Shown: positions 47,241 through 61,400 of the stretch, in pieces
Layout: each line of letters opens with the position of its first letter
How positions within the stretch are numbered: position 1 is the stretch's first letter
Source of the DNA: Anadara kagoshimensis
Taxonomy: Eukaryota; Mollusca; Bivalvia; Arcoida; Arcidae
Direction of reading: 5' to 3'
Length of the DNA stretch: 64,000 bases
NCBI GenBank assembly: GCA_021292105.1
Contig: CM037865.1
Coordinates: forward strand, 25,999,027 to 26,063,026
Position numbers and translations under genes: made by a program
Notes under the pieces: model-generated
The model's input: the letters and a program-made list of their open reading frames with translations, nothing else
Database searches by the model: none
Told to the model about the DNA's origin: nothing

Positions 47241-49499
47241 GGTCTCACAAATAAAAGGCAATATTATCCAGAATGATGTTGCAATAATGCCTAATCTTTT
47301 CCCGATAGCTTCTATATTATATTCTTTAGTATACCAATCAATTTACTGTTACATTACTGTAAAGTAAATGTTATGGCAAAATATTAATTGTTTTGAGGCA
47401 AAAATTAACTATTTCATGTTACTGAATTATTTAATACCCAGAAATATGCTGAGTAATATTTCATTCTTGCATTTCCTCCCTTCCTGCAAATATTTAATGA
47501 CAAGAGCTATCAGATGCCCAAAGCTTGTCTTCACATCTAGTTTATCAAAAAAAAAAAAAAAATCACTAAAACTTTAATGTGTAGTGAATTTTTGACATAG
47601 TGGAGTAATCTGAAGGACTGGCTTACAAATAATTATTCACAAACTATGCTCAAGATTCCAGTATGATAGAATAAGTCAATTTTCTTGCCAGACCATTTCA
47701 AGATTCAAATGAAAATATTGTTTTCAATATTTAATGGAACACATATGGAATAATTTCAGACCATAAATGACAGTCACAAATACAAACTTACACATACAAC
47801 ATAAATAGTGTACATGTGTTTGTGTATCTGTGCAATTAAACCAACCTCATGCAAATAAAAGTCTAACTTAGCACCACAATGGACAGTTGCTGTTTGGTCA
47901 CATAAACTAGCAATTTAACTACCTGTATATAAAGCCGATATCTCAATTTGAGATACAAGTATATGCATCATAAAACTTAATGTAAGTCTACTGCAAGATG
48001 TCAAGTGATAATGATTGTATATTATATATATTATATATATGTGTATTTATTACAACCAAAAGATGGTTTAAAGTTATTATGACTTGGTTATGACTTACAT
48101 TTAATACATATGGCTGACCCAACGGTACTTGTGATGGGACATTTTAAAGGGGAGCTTCACCCCTCTATTTTTGGCTGAAAAAATCCCTATATTTTGTTGT
48201 CAGCAATTGTTAAATGATAACTCATACTTATCATTGCCACCAAGTCAGTCAGAATTTGGCATTTTAAAAGGGCCTGGTGGTAAGATGTGGAAGAAACAGA
48301 CTTTGGTACTGTGAGGTGGATAAATTATCGAGAGGATTATAGAGAAAATATAAAGTATATAGACTTTGGGACTTTAAAACAATGTGAGGTTACAAAGTTG
48401 TCAAGAGGCATTATAACTGGGTTTAACTGATTTCCAGAGTCTGTGGTCATCTATTTTTTTTTGCTTCATTAGTATAACCAGTCAGAATATATTGTTAAAC
48501 TACGGTAATTAAAACTAAATAATAAACAAAGCATGCTGGATGCAATACATAAATAAACTAATTCCGTTAAGCCAAGCATATAAACAAAATCTTTGACATC
48601 ACCAAAAGTTTTAGATTTTGCATACAGGGAGGGTAAGTTATTTAACCTGTGTTACGCAAACACAAACCAATATTAATTAGTACATGTATTTTTAAGGATA
48701 TAAAGAACTGAAACCCAGTTTAATTTAAACTTTAAGCTAAGTTGTTGAGTACCAATAAAAAAAAAACATATATAATAAGATGCTATTTCTTCTCTAGGGT
48801 ATAATTTGTTTTTGAAAAATAAAATAAAATGAGGTTACTAGCTAGGCATGACTTATCTGCCAAGTTTTTACAATTTTTCTAAAAAAATTCAAAGTCAATG
48901 AAAAAAGACATTCAATTGAATGATCCAAAAGAATTTCTGTAAAAGGAAAATTTCTGAAAAAGGAAAATAAATCTAACATCTAACATGATAGCAGCATAGC
49001 TTGTCTTGTAAAGAAAGCAAAACAAGATTTTTCACATGTACTTTAATCAACAACTGTTTAGAATACTGAATGCTGACTTTCATGCTAACTCCAGCACTCA
49101 TATTGCAGGTTTCAAACCTGTCTGTCTGCAGCTCAGTAAGCTATCAAATGCCCAAAACTAAAATTAAATGTTACATTTAGTCAGTGCTTCAGTAGCAGAC
49201 ACATAATCTCAAACTCTGTCATGCAAAAAAAAAATTGACTAATATACTAATGTATAAATAGACAAATCCAAGATCTCCTGAACTCAAAAAAAAAATTTGA
49301 TAAAAGTGATTGTTCTTTTTAAGGGCATTAAAACAACACCTCACCCTCTCCCTCCATTTAGTTACAAACCATATTTTTTCCTTTCAAAATTTGGACAAAA
49401 ATTCAACATAATTAATTGAATTTTTTTTTTTTTTAATCTTCAGATAGTTAACATAACTTGTGATGATGTCAAAGATATGCCTTTTTACGACTGACATCA

Positions 49500-52400
49500 T
49501 TAAGCACAAGCAGTTGTACCTTCAATGGGCATTCGTGTTTCAGGGTCTCGGTCAATGTATGTCCAGTCAGAGAAATTATCTTCAGCTTGTTCTGGAAGAC
49601 AAATTGATTTATACAAATATCTATACTAACTCAACAGCCAATGACACATCTACTTCACTCAAAATTGTTCCAGTGATGCTTAAATAAACACCTGTTAAAT
49701 AGTTTTTAAGAGAAGTGGTGGACAAAACCTTGTGGAAGAAATGGAGTAAATATTATATTCCCCTCCCTCTTTGTTTGGAAAACATGCATGTAATTAAACA
49801 GGAATGAGGTGATGGTAAGAATCCATGTATTTAGTGAATTAAGTGATTCTCATTCATTACTTTTTCTGTACTCAATTCAGAAGGGACACATCTTTTAGTC
49901 CACGGTGAGTTTTGTATAAATTCAGTTCCATCTCTTTCTTGTTTATATATATTTTTTAAAATAATACTGGTGTTTTTGCATTATGTTGTGCAGACCCAAT
50001 TTCTGAAAACATAGCCCATTTTTCAAGGTCTAGGCCAGTTTGTCACCACCTAATAAATTAGTGGATTGAACCAATTTTCAGTTTGTGATCATTAAATTTA
50101 TTTCAACTGCTGTAAATGTATTTAATCGGTATAACAGTCGATACTAAATAGGAGAGAGGGTAAATGAGGTTTAATGCTCTAAATATGTATATTGTCACTA
50201 ACAATTTATATCTAGGGCAAAAATTAAGGACTCCAAAGCCATTTATTGAGCCAGTCTCTAAAGTGCAAGGGGAAATTAACTCATGTACATCCTGGGGAAC
50301 ACGACAACCTAAAGTATGTTTGGGAAAATTATATTTTTCAAGATAAAAACCCAATTTTAGCTGAAAAACACTCAGCTATAGCATAATGATGTTTTCAATA
50401 ATTTAATTTTGAGAAGATTTGATTCTATTATGATAGGACCTGTTATAAACATGTATGACAATTTATAATATTTATTTAAAACCCTATATCATGAATAACC
50501 TGTAGATGCATACATCTGTAAAATGTGTAGCATGACAATGACCAAGAATCTGTTATCAAAATCTAATGGTATAATTTTTTTTCACATGACCTAAACAAGA
50601 GGCCCATGGGCCTTAACGCTCACCTGAGGAAGAGTACATATCTTATGCAGAGGTTCAATGGCCTATGACATTAATAAAAGAGAATATCAAAATTTTCAGC
50701 AGTGAGGGCCAATAATATGCAAGTATTTTTGCAAGTTAATTATAATAATTATCATATAAGTATGCTATATATAACATATTTAAAGTCTAGCTACAATATA
50801 TTATTTATAAACAGCTAAAACATCTGTATATTAAAATGTGCATTAGGCCAATACCTACAATATTCCAATATACATGCCTATACAGAGTTTATAGTTTTTG
50901 AGATAACTAACCATTTAAGTATTTGTTTGCATCTATGACCTTGACCTTTGAACCTATGACCTTCATTCATATATCAAAATGATTGTTGTGCAAATGCCTA
51001 CAATATTCCAATATACATGCCTATACAAAAAGTTTATAGTTTTTAAGATAATTAACCATTTAAGTATTCATTTGCATCTATGACTTTGACCTTTGAACCT
51101 ATGACCTTTATTCATATATCAAAATGATCGATAGGCCAATACCTACAATATTCTAATATACATGCCTATACAAAAAGTTTATAGTTTCTGAGATAATTAA
51201 CCATTTAAGTATTAGTTTGCATCTATGACCTTGACCTTTAAACCTATGAACTTCATTCATATATCAAAATGATCGTTGTGCAAATGCCTACAATATTCTA
51301 ATATACATGCCTATACAAAAAGTTTATAGTTTTTGAGATAATTAGCCATTTAAATATTCGTTTGCAGCTATGACCTTGACCTTTGAACCTATGACCTTCA
51401 ATCATATATCAAAATGATCGTTAGGCCAATACCTACAATATTCCAATATACATGCCTATACAAAAAGTTTATAGTTTTTGAGATAATTAACCATTTAAGT
51501 ATTCGTTCAATTCTATGACCTTGACCTTTAAACCTATGACCTTCATTCATATATCAAAATGATCATTAGGCCAATGCCTACAATATTCTAATATACATGC
51601 CTATACAAAAGTTTATAGTTTTTGAGATAATTAACCATTTAAGTATTTGTTCGCGTCTTTGACCTTGACTTTTGAACCTATGACCTTCATTCATATATCA
51701 AAATGATCGTTAGGCCAATACCTACAATACTCCAATATACATGCCTATACAAAAGTTTATAGTTTTTGAGATAATTGACCATTTCAGTACTTGTTTACAT
51801 CTGTGACCTTGACCTTTGAACCATGACCTTCATTCATATATCGAAATGTCCATTGTGCCATTACCTACAATATTCTAATATATATGCTTATACAAAAAAT
51901 TCATAGTTTTGCAGATAATTAACTATTTTGGTATTCTTGGACATCTGTGACCTTGACCTTTGAACCCATGGACCTGATCTATGTATCAAAATGATCGTCA
52001 TGTCAATACCTACAAATAAATGAAAATCCTACGCCATTATCACAAGAAATGTTAAAAAAATAGCATTTTTTATCAAAGGTCAAAAACTGGGACATGACCT
52101 TGACCTTCGACCTTGACATCAATTGGAAGAAAATTGCAAGACAAGATCAACAGCAAAAACTCCATACAATTATCTTCAGCCGTTATGAAGTTATAACAAT
52201 AAATGTCTCATTTTAAAAACTATGTAATTTTACGCAAAAAACGCGTAACCTATTTTTCGTCTAATTTTCATGAAAAACACAATTTTGATGTTCCCAGGTA
52301 TGCTGAATCCAAATATCCAATCAAAATTTTCCTGCACCTTTTGGTTTCAGAGAAGAAGATTTTTTTGTCTTTTTGCTATTTTTAGTAACAGCGGCCATCT

Positions 52401-55400
52401 TGTTGGGCGTGGCCAAACCCCGAACACAATTTTGAAAGGCTGTTACCTAGGCATGATAATCACCAAGTTTCATCAAATATGGCCCAGTAGTTTTGGAGGA
52501 GAAGATTAAAATGTAAAGTTTACACACGACGGACGACGGACGGTGATAGATTGCAATAGCTCATCTGAGCCTTTGGCTCAGGTGAGCTAAATATGGCATA
52601 CAAAGTGGGGAAAAAAGATTTATGTCTAATCACAATAAAATAATGTTAACATCACAGCTTTTAATTGACAAAAGACTCTTGCTGATCATAAATACTTGAA
52701 AAACATGTGTGATCAAATCTACTCTGCTGAAAAAACTTGAAGAAAAAAATCAACTGATCACAGCTTAATGACAGACGGAAATGATCGATTCAATTGGATG
52801 AGATTTTGTAATCCATGTTGAGCAAACCTGTAGAATTCAAATTTACAAAAATATTCAGCAGGAAAAAACTAACATTTTGGCAATCTTGCTTGTTAAGAAA
52901 TTTCTTTGCAAATATTATAAACACTATCACATATTCAATGTAGAGAAACCTCTCCCTATTTCAGTCATATTTATTACGGGCTACCATGCAAAATTGTTAA
53001 GCCATGAAAGTTATAGCATCACATATATCAAAATTAATTAATTCAGCAGTCAAACTTCATTTCTTTATGCTGCCTACAACTTTTCCAAAATGTATAGTAT
53101 ATCTATGCTTATATAATAAATATCCGATTTAAAAAGCAGAGTTATCCAAACAATGTTACTTAAACACACATTATCATGCTCATCAAAAGTAATGTATTTC
53201 TTTTATCACAGGAATTCTAAGTTTCTAAGAAAAACCAGTAAACAGTAAAACCTCACTATAATGCTCCTTAATAACTTTGTCACTTCTCTATACACTGTAT
53301 TTTGATGTCCCTTAGTCTAATTCTTTTTCCAATTTTCTATATATATCTCAATTTAATTTCAATAAGTTTATTTAGCAGCTAAAGAAAGGCAAATCTATTT
53401 TCTTTATTTTTAGACTTGAACTTTTCTTCGATAATCTGCTATCTTGCTCATCTCCACAGAATTCTGAAGACCCTGAGTCAATTTCCTTTATCCTTTTTTT
53501 CATAAGTCTAACTAAATTTATTATCTACCTCATTATTATATCAAAATCTGAATTAACAAATGGTTGCATTAAATGGAGGTTTTACTGTATGACAATATAT
53601 GCTTAAGTTATATATTTTGCAGATCTCAAGTCTAAATTTGGCCGATTTCTATCTGATTTGACGAAATACAAGTTTTATCGAACACATATGATACAGGATT
53701 TTGTATCACCAGTGTTGTGATACAACATTGGCGGTAAAGAACATGTGCACTTCTCATTGTGACATCATTGGGACATCTCCGATTTGTCAAATGTAAACAA
53801 TAACGTCATTACTACAGAACATGTCATAACATAGTTCAGTGGTTTTCTGTGGTAAAACGTATTTTTTTCACATTTATTATTTTAAATAACCTAATCTGAA
53901 ATGTTAGATAAAAATATCATATACACAGTGTGTATGTACAACCCTTTGTATCAGGTCTTGTCCTTTTTTCGTATCTGTATTACTACTCGCGACTCGTAGT
54001 GATACGACTACGAAAAAAGGACTCCACCTGATACTGAGGGTTGTACATACACACTGTGTATATAATATGTATAAATTTCTTTGAGTACAATAGTCTATTA
54101 CATATGATTAGTTTGGTATGGTCAAAATTTGAGAACTTAAAATAATTGTTGTCATGACAATTAAACATTAAGGATTTGCAAAACTTTTTATTAACATGAA
54201 AATTGAAATATTCAAATCCCATGAGTACAATAATCTATTGCGTATGATAAGTCTGGTATGCTAAATATTTGAGAAATTAAAACAAATGATTCATGGCGAG
54301 TGAAAATTGAGGATTTGCAAAACTTTTTATTAACATGAAATATTCAAACCCTATGAGTGCGAGTATGAAATATTAATGGGTGAGAGAAAAAAACATGTAA
54401 CTCAAGTCTTAAACATTCATTCAATGAAAAAATACACATTATCTCTTAAATTTATTTTAAAAATATTATCTTTAATCTCATCATACATTTGTTACATACA
54501 ATCAAACATGAAACTGGAATGAAATCAAAATTCTAACAATACAACTAACCAATGAAATGTTATATCATAAAATTTGTGGTTTTTGTTTTCAGTTTTGAAA
54601 ATATTTTGAAATCACAGACACAGAATTTCTAAAGCTTTATGAAACCAAAATATACAAATACATATATGAATTGATAAGAAAAGTTTTTCATCATATCCTT
54701 AATTTTTTTAACTGCCTTTAATGCTACATAACTCAACATCTTACCAAACAAAAATCCACACAAAAATTCAAAGTATATACTTTTAATTGACATACAGATC
54801 TTTTCTCCTACATACTAGTAATCATATTGCCTGTCATGCCTCTGCTTGTTTTTTCTCCCTACTTTGAATAGGACTGTTCATTATCAGTAGACAGAAAAAT
54901 TCAACTTTATGGAATTTTATAAAAATTATTTTGATGGAGTCATTCTTTTTTATAAAATTTTATGCATCTTGTAAAAGGTATTCTTGAAATTGGGCTATGA
55001 AAAATGACTGTAAATTTTCAATAAATGTACCTTTTTCCTCAAAATAACTGCACAATATTTTCTAGTAAAACACTCTTACAAAACTACCAAAGGATAGCCA
55101 AACATTGGCTAAAACCATCAATCTTACTTATAAAATACATGTACTTGAAACTATCACATTTAGATATAAAAATCTAATGCATATCAAGTAGGCATTTAAA
55201 CACTGGTTTGCTTTGAAAGGGAAGTTACCCGATATTACACACAAAGGCTCGGAATTTCAAAGTTATCCCAGCAGCTAAGAATTCTCATTTCCTAAATAAC
55301 ATTTAAGCATCAAGTTTTTCCTAAACTCAAAAATATCTTTAAGTCACCCAGCACAGACCTTTTAAAACAAAGAGATCTAAACCACTGATTTTATAGTACA

Positions 55401-58400
55401 TATGTTCCTTTCCTATCATAGATTGGACATTTGAGCTCATATTATTTTTAACAATTACATAGTTCTACAGATTACAGCTATAGTAACAATGCTAACCCAA
55501 TCTTAACACTAATTTTGGTATATTTCATTGTTAACCCATTCTTAACACTAATTTTGGTATATTTCATTGTTAACCCATTCTTAACACTAATTTTGGTATA
55601 TTTCATTGTTAACCCATTCTTAACACTAATTTTGGTATATTTCATTGTTAACCCATTCTTAACACTAATTTTGGTATATTTCATTGTTAACCCAATCTTA
55701 ACACTAATTTTGGTATATTTCATTGTTAACCCATTCTTAACACTAATTTTGGTATATTTCATTGTTAACCCATTCTTAACACTAATTTTGGTATATTTCA
55801 TTGTTAACCCAATCTTAACACTAATTTTGGTATATTTCATTGTTAACCCATTCTTAACACTAATTTTGGTATATTTCATTGTTAACCCATTCTTAACACT
55901 AATTTTGGTATATTTCATCTAACCCTCTACTCTGGTCATTTGTCATGACAATAACAGAGGCTGGAGTGTGAGTGACAAACTTTACCTGTCTGTGGTTGTT
56001 GTGCATTCATTCTCGGCATCTCACAGCATTCACACTTATTCAAAGCTGGATGGTTTAAGAATGTGCAGGCGGAACAATTCCACTGTTCACCATCGCCGTC
56101 TGAATCCCCTGACCCACTGGCTGCTGGCTGTGGGGGTGGGGGAGGAGGCACATGGTGGATTCTTGGTGGGATAGGTGGTGGAGCTACAAAAATAATGAGA
56201 AAATTATAAATTACATGATTAATACTCAATAAGCTTACTAGTTGACCTAAATCGAAAATTTGCTGTATCAAATATAGATAATACCAAAGTAAGCAAAACA
56301 AAATTTACAAATCTAAAACATGATTACATTATTTTGACCCTACTAAAATATGTTCACCTGTACTATTTCAAATTAGGTCAAGGTCACAAGACAATGTTAG
56401 TTTTAGCTTTCACTAAGAAGATGCCATGATAAGACATAATAGTTATAATCTTTCACTTAAGTTTCTCTTTAGTACCATCATAAATGATATATAAAGTATG
56501 GATATATATGATAAGAAGGATTTTCCGTCATTCTTTTGAGCAATTAATGTATGCAAATTAAAAACATTCATTATTCATATTTAGTTGGTTGCTAGTACAT
56601 TCGTCTATAATGTAGCAGATGACATTGCAAATCACTGTCCATTACACTGGTACTGTGCAAAAAAGTATTCATATTTAGAAAATGTGCCCACTTAATCTAT
56701 CAACACAACAGTAATCAGGTTCAAGATAATTTTTTTTCATGCTACTTGCCAAGAAATAAGGTGTCACATCCTCGACCTAAAGTAAGTGTATCTTGCCACT
56801 AGAAAAAGATGTTATTTTGAGATTTCTTCATAGTAATTGTACAGGTTCAGAGTATATAGAACCTGCTGACCTGTATATAAGGACCACCTGTACCTTTTAC
56901 TGGTTCCCTTAGGTGGCCTTTATGGACAGGTTTGATTGTACTTTAAGATTTTTCATGGTAACAATACTTACTATCTCTAGTAGGTGTTTGTACAGGTTGA
57001 GAGTATATAGAACCCCGTTGACCTGTATTCATATTTTTATAAAAATTCTGTTGTTCTAATGGATCTAATACTCCTAAAGGTGCTGTAAGTATAAAGACAA
57101 GAAAAAATAAATTAAGATCAATGTCACGCTGAAATTTTCTCTCATTCTGATTTGAAAGAAATCAAAAACTTCTACTGATATCATTTAAACTTGTATCAGT
57201 GTTTTTCATAGGGGCTTTTGCGACCAAGTGCCAGGTTATTGATTACAGTGTATAGATAGATTAGAAAGATAGTTTGCTTTTTATAAGCCAGTGTTTTTTT
57301 CACCTAGGTATTCTAGTTTCCCCCACAATCTTTGAACTGACTAACTTGATAAGAGGTGAAAGAATCTTGGCCAGTGCATAAAACACTATTACCCCATTGT
57401 TTTTTCTCATGAATTTGTACACAAAAATGTACATGTATTTTGCAGCATCAAATTTCACAATATCTAACCATTTTAATGTAATTATCTGCCTATCACTGGG
57501 TATATAAGAATTCTATTTCTTTGCACACAATTTTCAGAATTTAAAATATTCACAATTCATAAATATAAACATTTTGTATATCACATATATTGTGAAGATT
57601 AAACTGCTAATGTGTACTTTGAATCATGTGTGTATGAACTGCCTTTTTGGCCAAACTTTTAGTATTTGCATGCTGCAGAACACTATTGCAGGAAACCTGA
57701 CAAGAGAGTTTAATGTCTCAGTCTAGATTTTTCACTTAAATAGAAATCCAGAAAACCATGCAGACTGACAAACCTTCTAACACTAGGATCTCCAAGTGGG
57801 ATTTAATCGTAGGCAGTGATCAGACATATCATGGTCCATAAATCACTAATTTAGGCCTCTCAGCCAGGAAAGTACCAAACTGAAAAGGCTTTTTAATTTT
57901 TTATCCATTTCAAATAAAGTTGAGAAATGAAGATTTACTCTTTAGTCAAATTCATTAAGTTATACAGAGGTAGTCACACTGGTAATTTACAGAAGTGACC
58001 ACCTCCATATAAATGAAAAATCTTGTCTGAGGCAAGACACCATTACTTCACTCATAATATGACTGATAAAAAGCATTAATGAAGCTTTAATTTCCAAACT
58101 GCTTTAACTGATACGCTCAATTAATCTACTTGATAATTCCAACTGTGTTTTCTTGAATACCACAGATAACTCCTTATCTGATGCAGATTTTCCCTCTTTC
58201 TTTCCAATTTGAAAAAATGAATACTGGTAATCCAAAATTTTACAGGCAAACATGATGCCATTTATACTTCAAAATTATCGAAACTTCACATATAACTATA
58301 AAATAAATTTACTTTGTCCATTATTAAACATATCTATTTCTCTAGTAAACATCTGTATATCTGTTTGAAGTCGTAAATTTTTTTCTCGAAGTTTGGAGAC

Positions 58401-61400
58401 ATCCTCAACCTGTTGAAACAAAGATAAAATAACTTTGATTAATATGATATGTATAGATTATTCTAAAATGAAGAAGACAGATTGTCTTAGACAAGTAAGT
58501 CAGTTTTATACAGAGAATGACACAAAAACATTAGATTTACGACAAAAGAAAATTCAAATATCACAACAGATTTCCTCTCCAACAATATTTCTTAGTAATA
58601 TATGTTTACAGAAATTACAAGCGTTTTTAATCAAAGGGAGACAACCCCGAAAATAAGGTATTACATTACCCAAAATCCAACTTGTCTGCATATTTTGTTC
58701 CCGACGTTGATTATCAAATGTCAAGAAACCCATTTAAGATGATAATTTTAGTGGTTGAAATAAATGTATAACTGTCATTGGGTGGACAATAACACAGCAT
58801 AATACATATACAATGTACATGTATATACCTCCAATTTTTTAAAATTTATTTTTCTTTTTTGGAAGAGGTAAATAAAACTGATTTTTGACTGTAAAAACAA
58901 ACAATTACAATTCAGATGATTAGTGAATACATACAGAAGGAAATCTATTGGAACTTCTTTTCTGTCTGTCGAGCATGTTCTTCTCCATCTGTATTACTTC
59001 TGCTCGTAACTTTGATAATTTGCGTAATTCTGATTCTAAATCAGTTTTTAATTTACACATCCTCTCTTTTTGAAAAGTTAATAATGCTGAAAATAAACAA
59101 TGAAAAGAAATACGGTAATATTCAAATAGATAAAAGAAAAAAGTATCATGGTTGAATTCAATTAAAGCTGGTGACATGTTTATATAAGGTTGGTTGTTTA
59201 GTTGACTGTTGTATTATGTAGCATCAGCAATTTTTCGGCTATTTGAGATAATTTTTTTCTTATTAACCTGTAATGTTTGAGTTTTGTACAATATTTCTAA
59301 AATGATTTGTACTAATGTGCGCTTATGGTGACTCTTAGAGTGTTTAGTATATTCATTGCAATGTTGCAGGTAAATATTGCAGACCACTCAGCTCGTTATA
59401 CAGATACAGAGGCCAAAACAAAGACAACCCCAATATCACAATTCACATGTGGGTGCTGTGGCTGTCTTATCCATATAAGTAGAATATGGGTTGACTGGGA
59501 GGTTGTGATGGCTGAGTGGACTAAAATGCAGGCTTAGATCATGATACCTCTCAAAGTATAGGTTCAAATCCTAAACAGGACAGATCTTACCATCTTAATA
59601 TGAGAAAGTTTGTTAGTTCGATTTAAGTTGTAGTATGTCAGTTGATTTCCCCAAGCATGCCAGTTTTTTCACCATCTCAGAACTGACAGCATCCATCCAT
59701 ATATAGTGAAAAAATCTTGTCTGGGTGTGATTTACTGTGTAAAACACATTACTTGACTCTTTAAGGGAAAAATCAAGTATATCTAACTTAAAATTGGATT
59801 GTATTCCAAAACGGCTGTCTAGTGCTGTAAAATTAAAACTGGTATAATATGTAATTTTATCATTCTCTTTCTTTTTTCATGTTTTTTTGAATTTAGATAC
59901 TGTTTGTTGGGTAGAAACTGTAACAGTAAACAATCTCCAGATAGAACTAGGGTTCAAAGGGAGTTATATTAGAAGGGGCTCTCTGGCCCCTATTAGGGAT
60001 GGGTATTGAGAAGAAAAACATATTGCAATACAATGCAATATTTCAGAAAATATAGCCATATATTGCCAAGTTACTAAATGCTTAAAAACAATGAATGAGA
60101 GACATCGGAACAAGACTTTGAAATAGTCAAACCAGCATCCAAGTGTGGGTGATAACCGTGAATGTGTGAAGTCAGATTACTTGTGGCCCCAGAATAGTTA
60201 ACATTTGCATTACAGACAGTGCTCATTGCTATATTTCATTTATAGTCCCTGCAATTGCTCTAAATTTAAAATGCTTCTACATTTCCGCCTTTGCCCGTTT
60301 GTTTTTTTAAAGTTTGACTTCATCGCCTGCCATTACCAATTATATGGTATAAACAAAGTGACTGTTTCTCAGACGCGCTTTATTCTGTGTCAACATATAT
60401 ATATGGTTGACAAACACTTAGGAGATAAGGATGATATTGTAGCTTGTTGAATGGTGTAGTGGTCATGAAGCGTAATCTACTGTTATTTTTCATTTTCACA
60501 GTATACAGGTTTATAATCTTGCGGACCGGTATATTGTATTGGTCCTGTCATACAGCAATATACCGGTATACCGGTAATACTGCACATCCCTAGCCCTATA
60601 ATATATAATCAACATTGAAAATTTGATTCATGTATCAATTAGTTCAAACTTGAGTCCAGGCTACCAGTGTGAAAACTGGAAATCTATACACTGTCTATTG
60701 ACAATTTAGACAGAATGATTTAGATACGTTTAGGTTTCGATAAATTTAAAATAATTAGTAGCCAAATTTCCAAAATTTGTGAAAATATAGTCCTTTTTAA
60801 AGTATTTTTCCACATATTTGCTAAAATAGGTTACTTTTTGAAAGAATTCCTAAGAAATTAGTAGCCAATGGCGATTTCGGCTACCAGGAATAGAAACATA
60901 GATACATGAATTATTATCTTAATTCCAATTCCAAATATAGGAATTAATGTTTTAAGCATCTTTGATGCAACTTGTTTAATGTCAAATTTTGGGAACATCC
61001 ATCATGAAGTCAGAAAAATATACTAAATACATTGCACTAGAAAATTACAAAGTATATCAGTATCTTATCAGTTTTATGGTAAATCGGAATTGAAAGTATA
61101 TCAAGACAAGTATATGAAAATACAGGTTCATAGAAATCGTAGACAGCCTGAATCTCAAAATGTCAATGTTCTCTATAAAAGCATAACAGAGATTCAGAGA
61201 ATTTACAGAATGTTACAGGTTCAGTGGAAAAGTTACAAATCTTAGGCCTCTGGATTGGATTTATGATTTAACACCAAAATTATGAAATAATTGCATTCAA
61301 TTTTCAGAGTTTTACCGGATGCGCAATTCCGTGTCCTATGCACACATATTTGCCATTTGGACTCTCCAAAATTTATGTGCATCCAGTTGGACACATGAAA

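Larger units (their letters stand above)
40216..49499. other. Long AT-rich region between the convergent genes
   Basis: No convincing gene. It should include the 3' UTR of the minus-strand TAB2/3-like gene, whose stop is at 49502-49500, but the poly(A) site could not be fixed because TTTATT (AATAAA in reverse) is frequent. Repeats inside it are listed separately. Open frames lack recognisable domains. Confidence 0.5.

Noticed and set aside
55478-55922. Open frames of 146 and 135 codons on opposite strands
   Set aside because: Both are pure translations of the 39-base minisatellite. A period divisible by three keeps the frame open.
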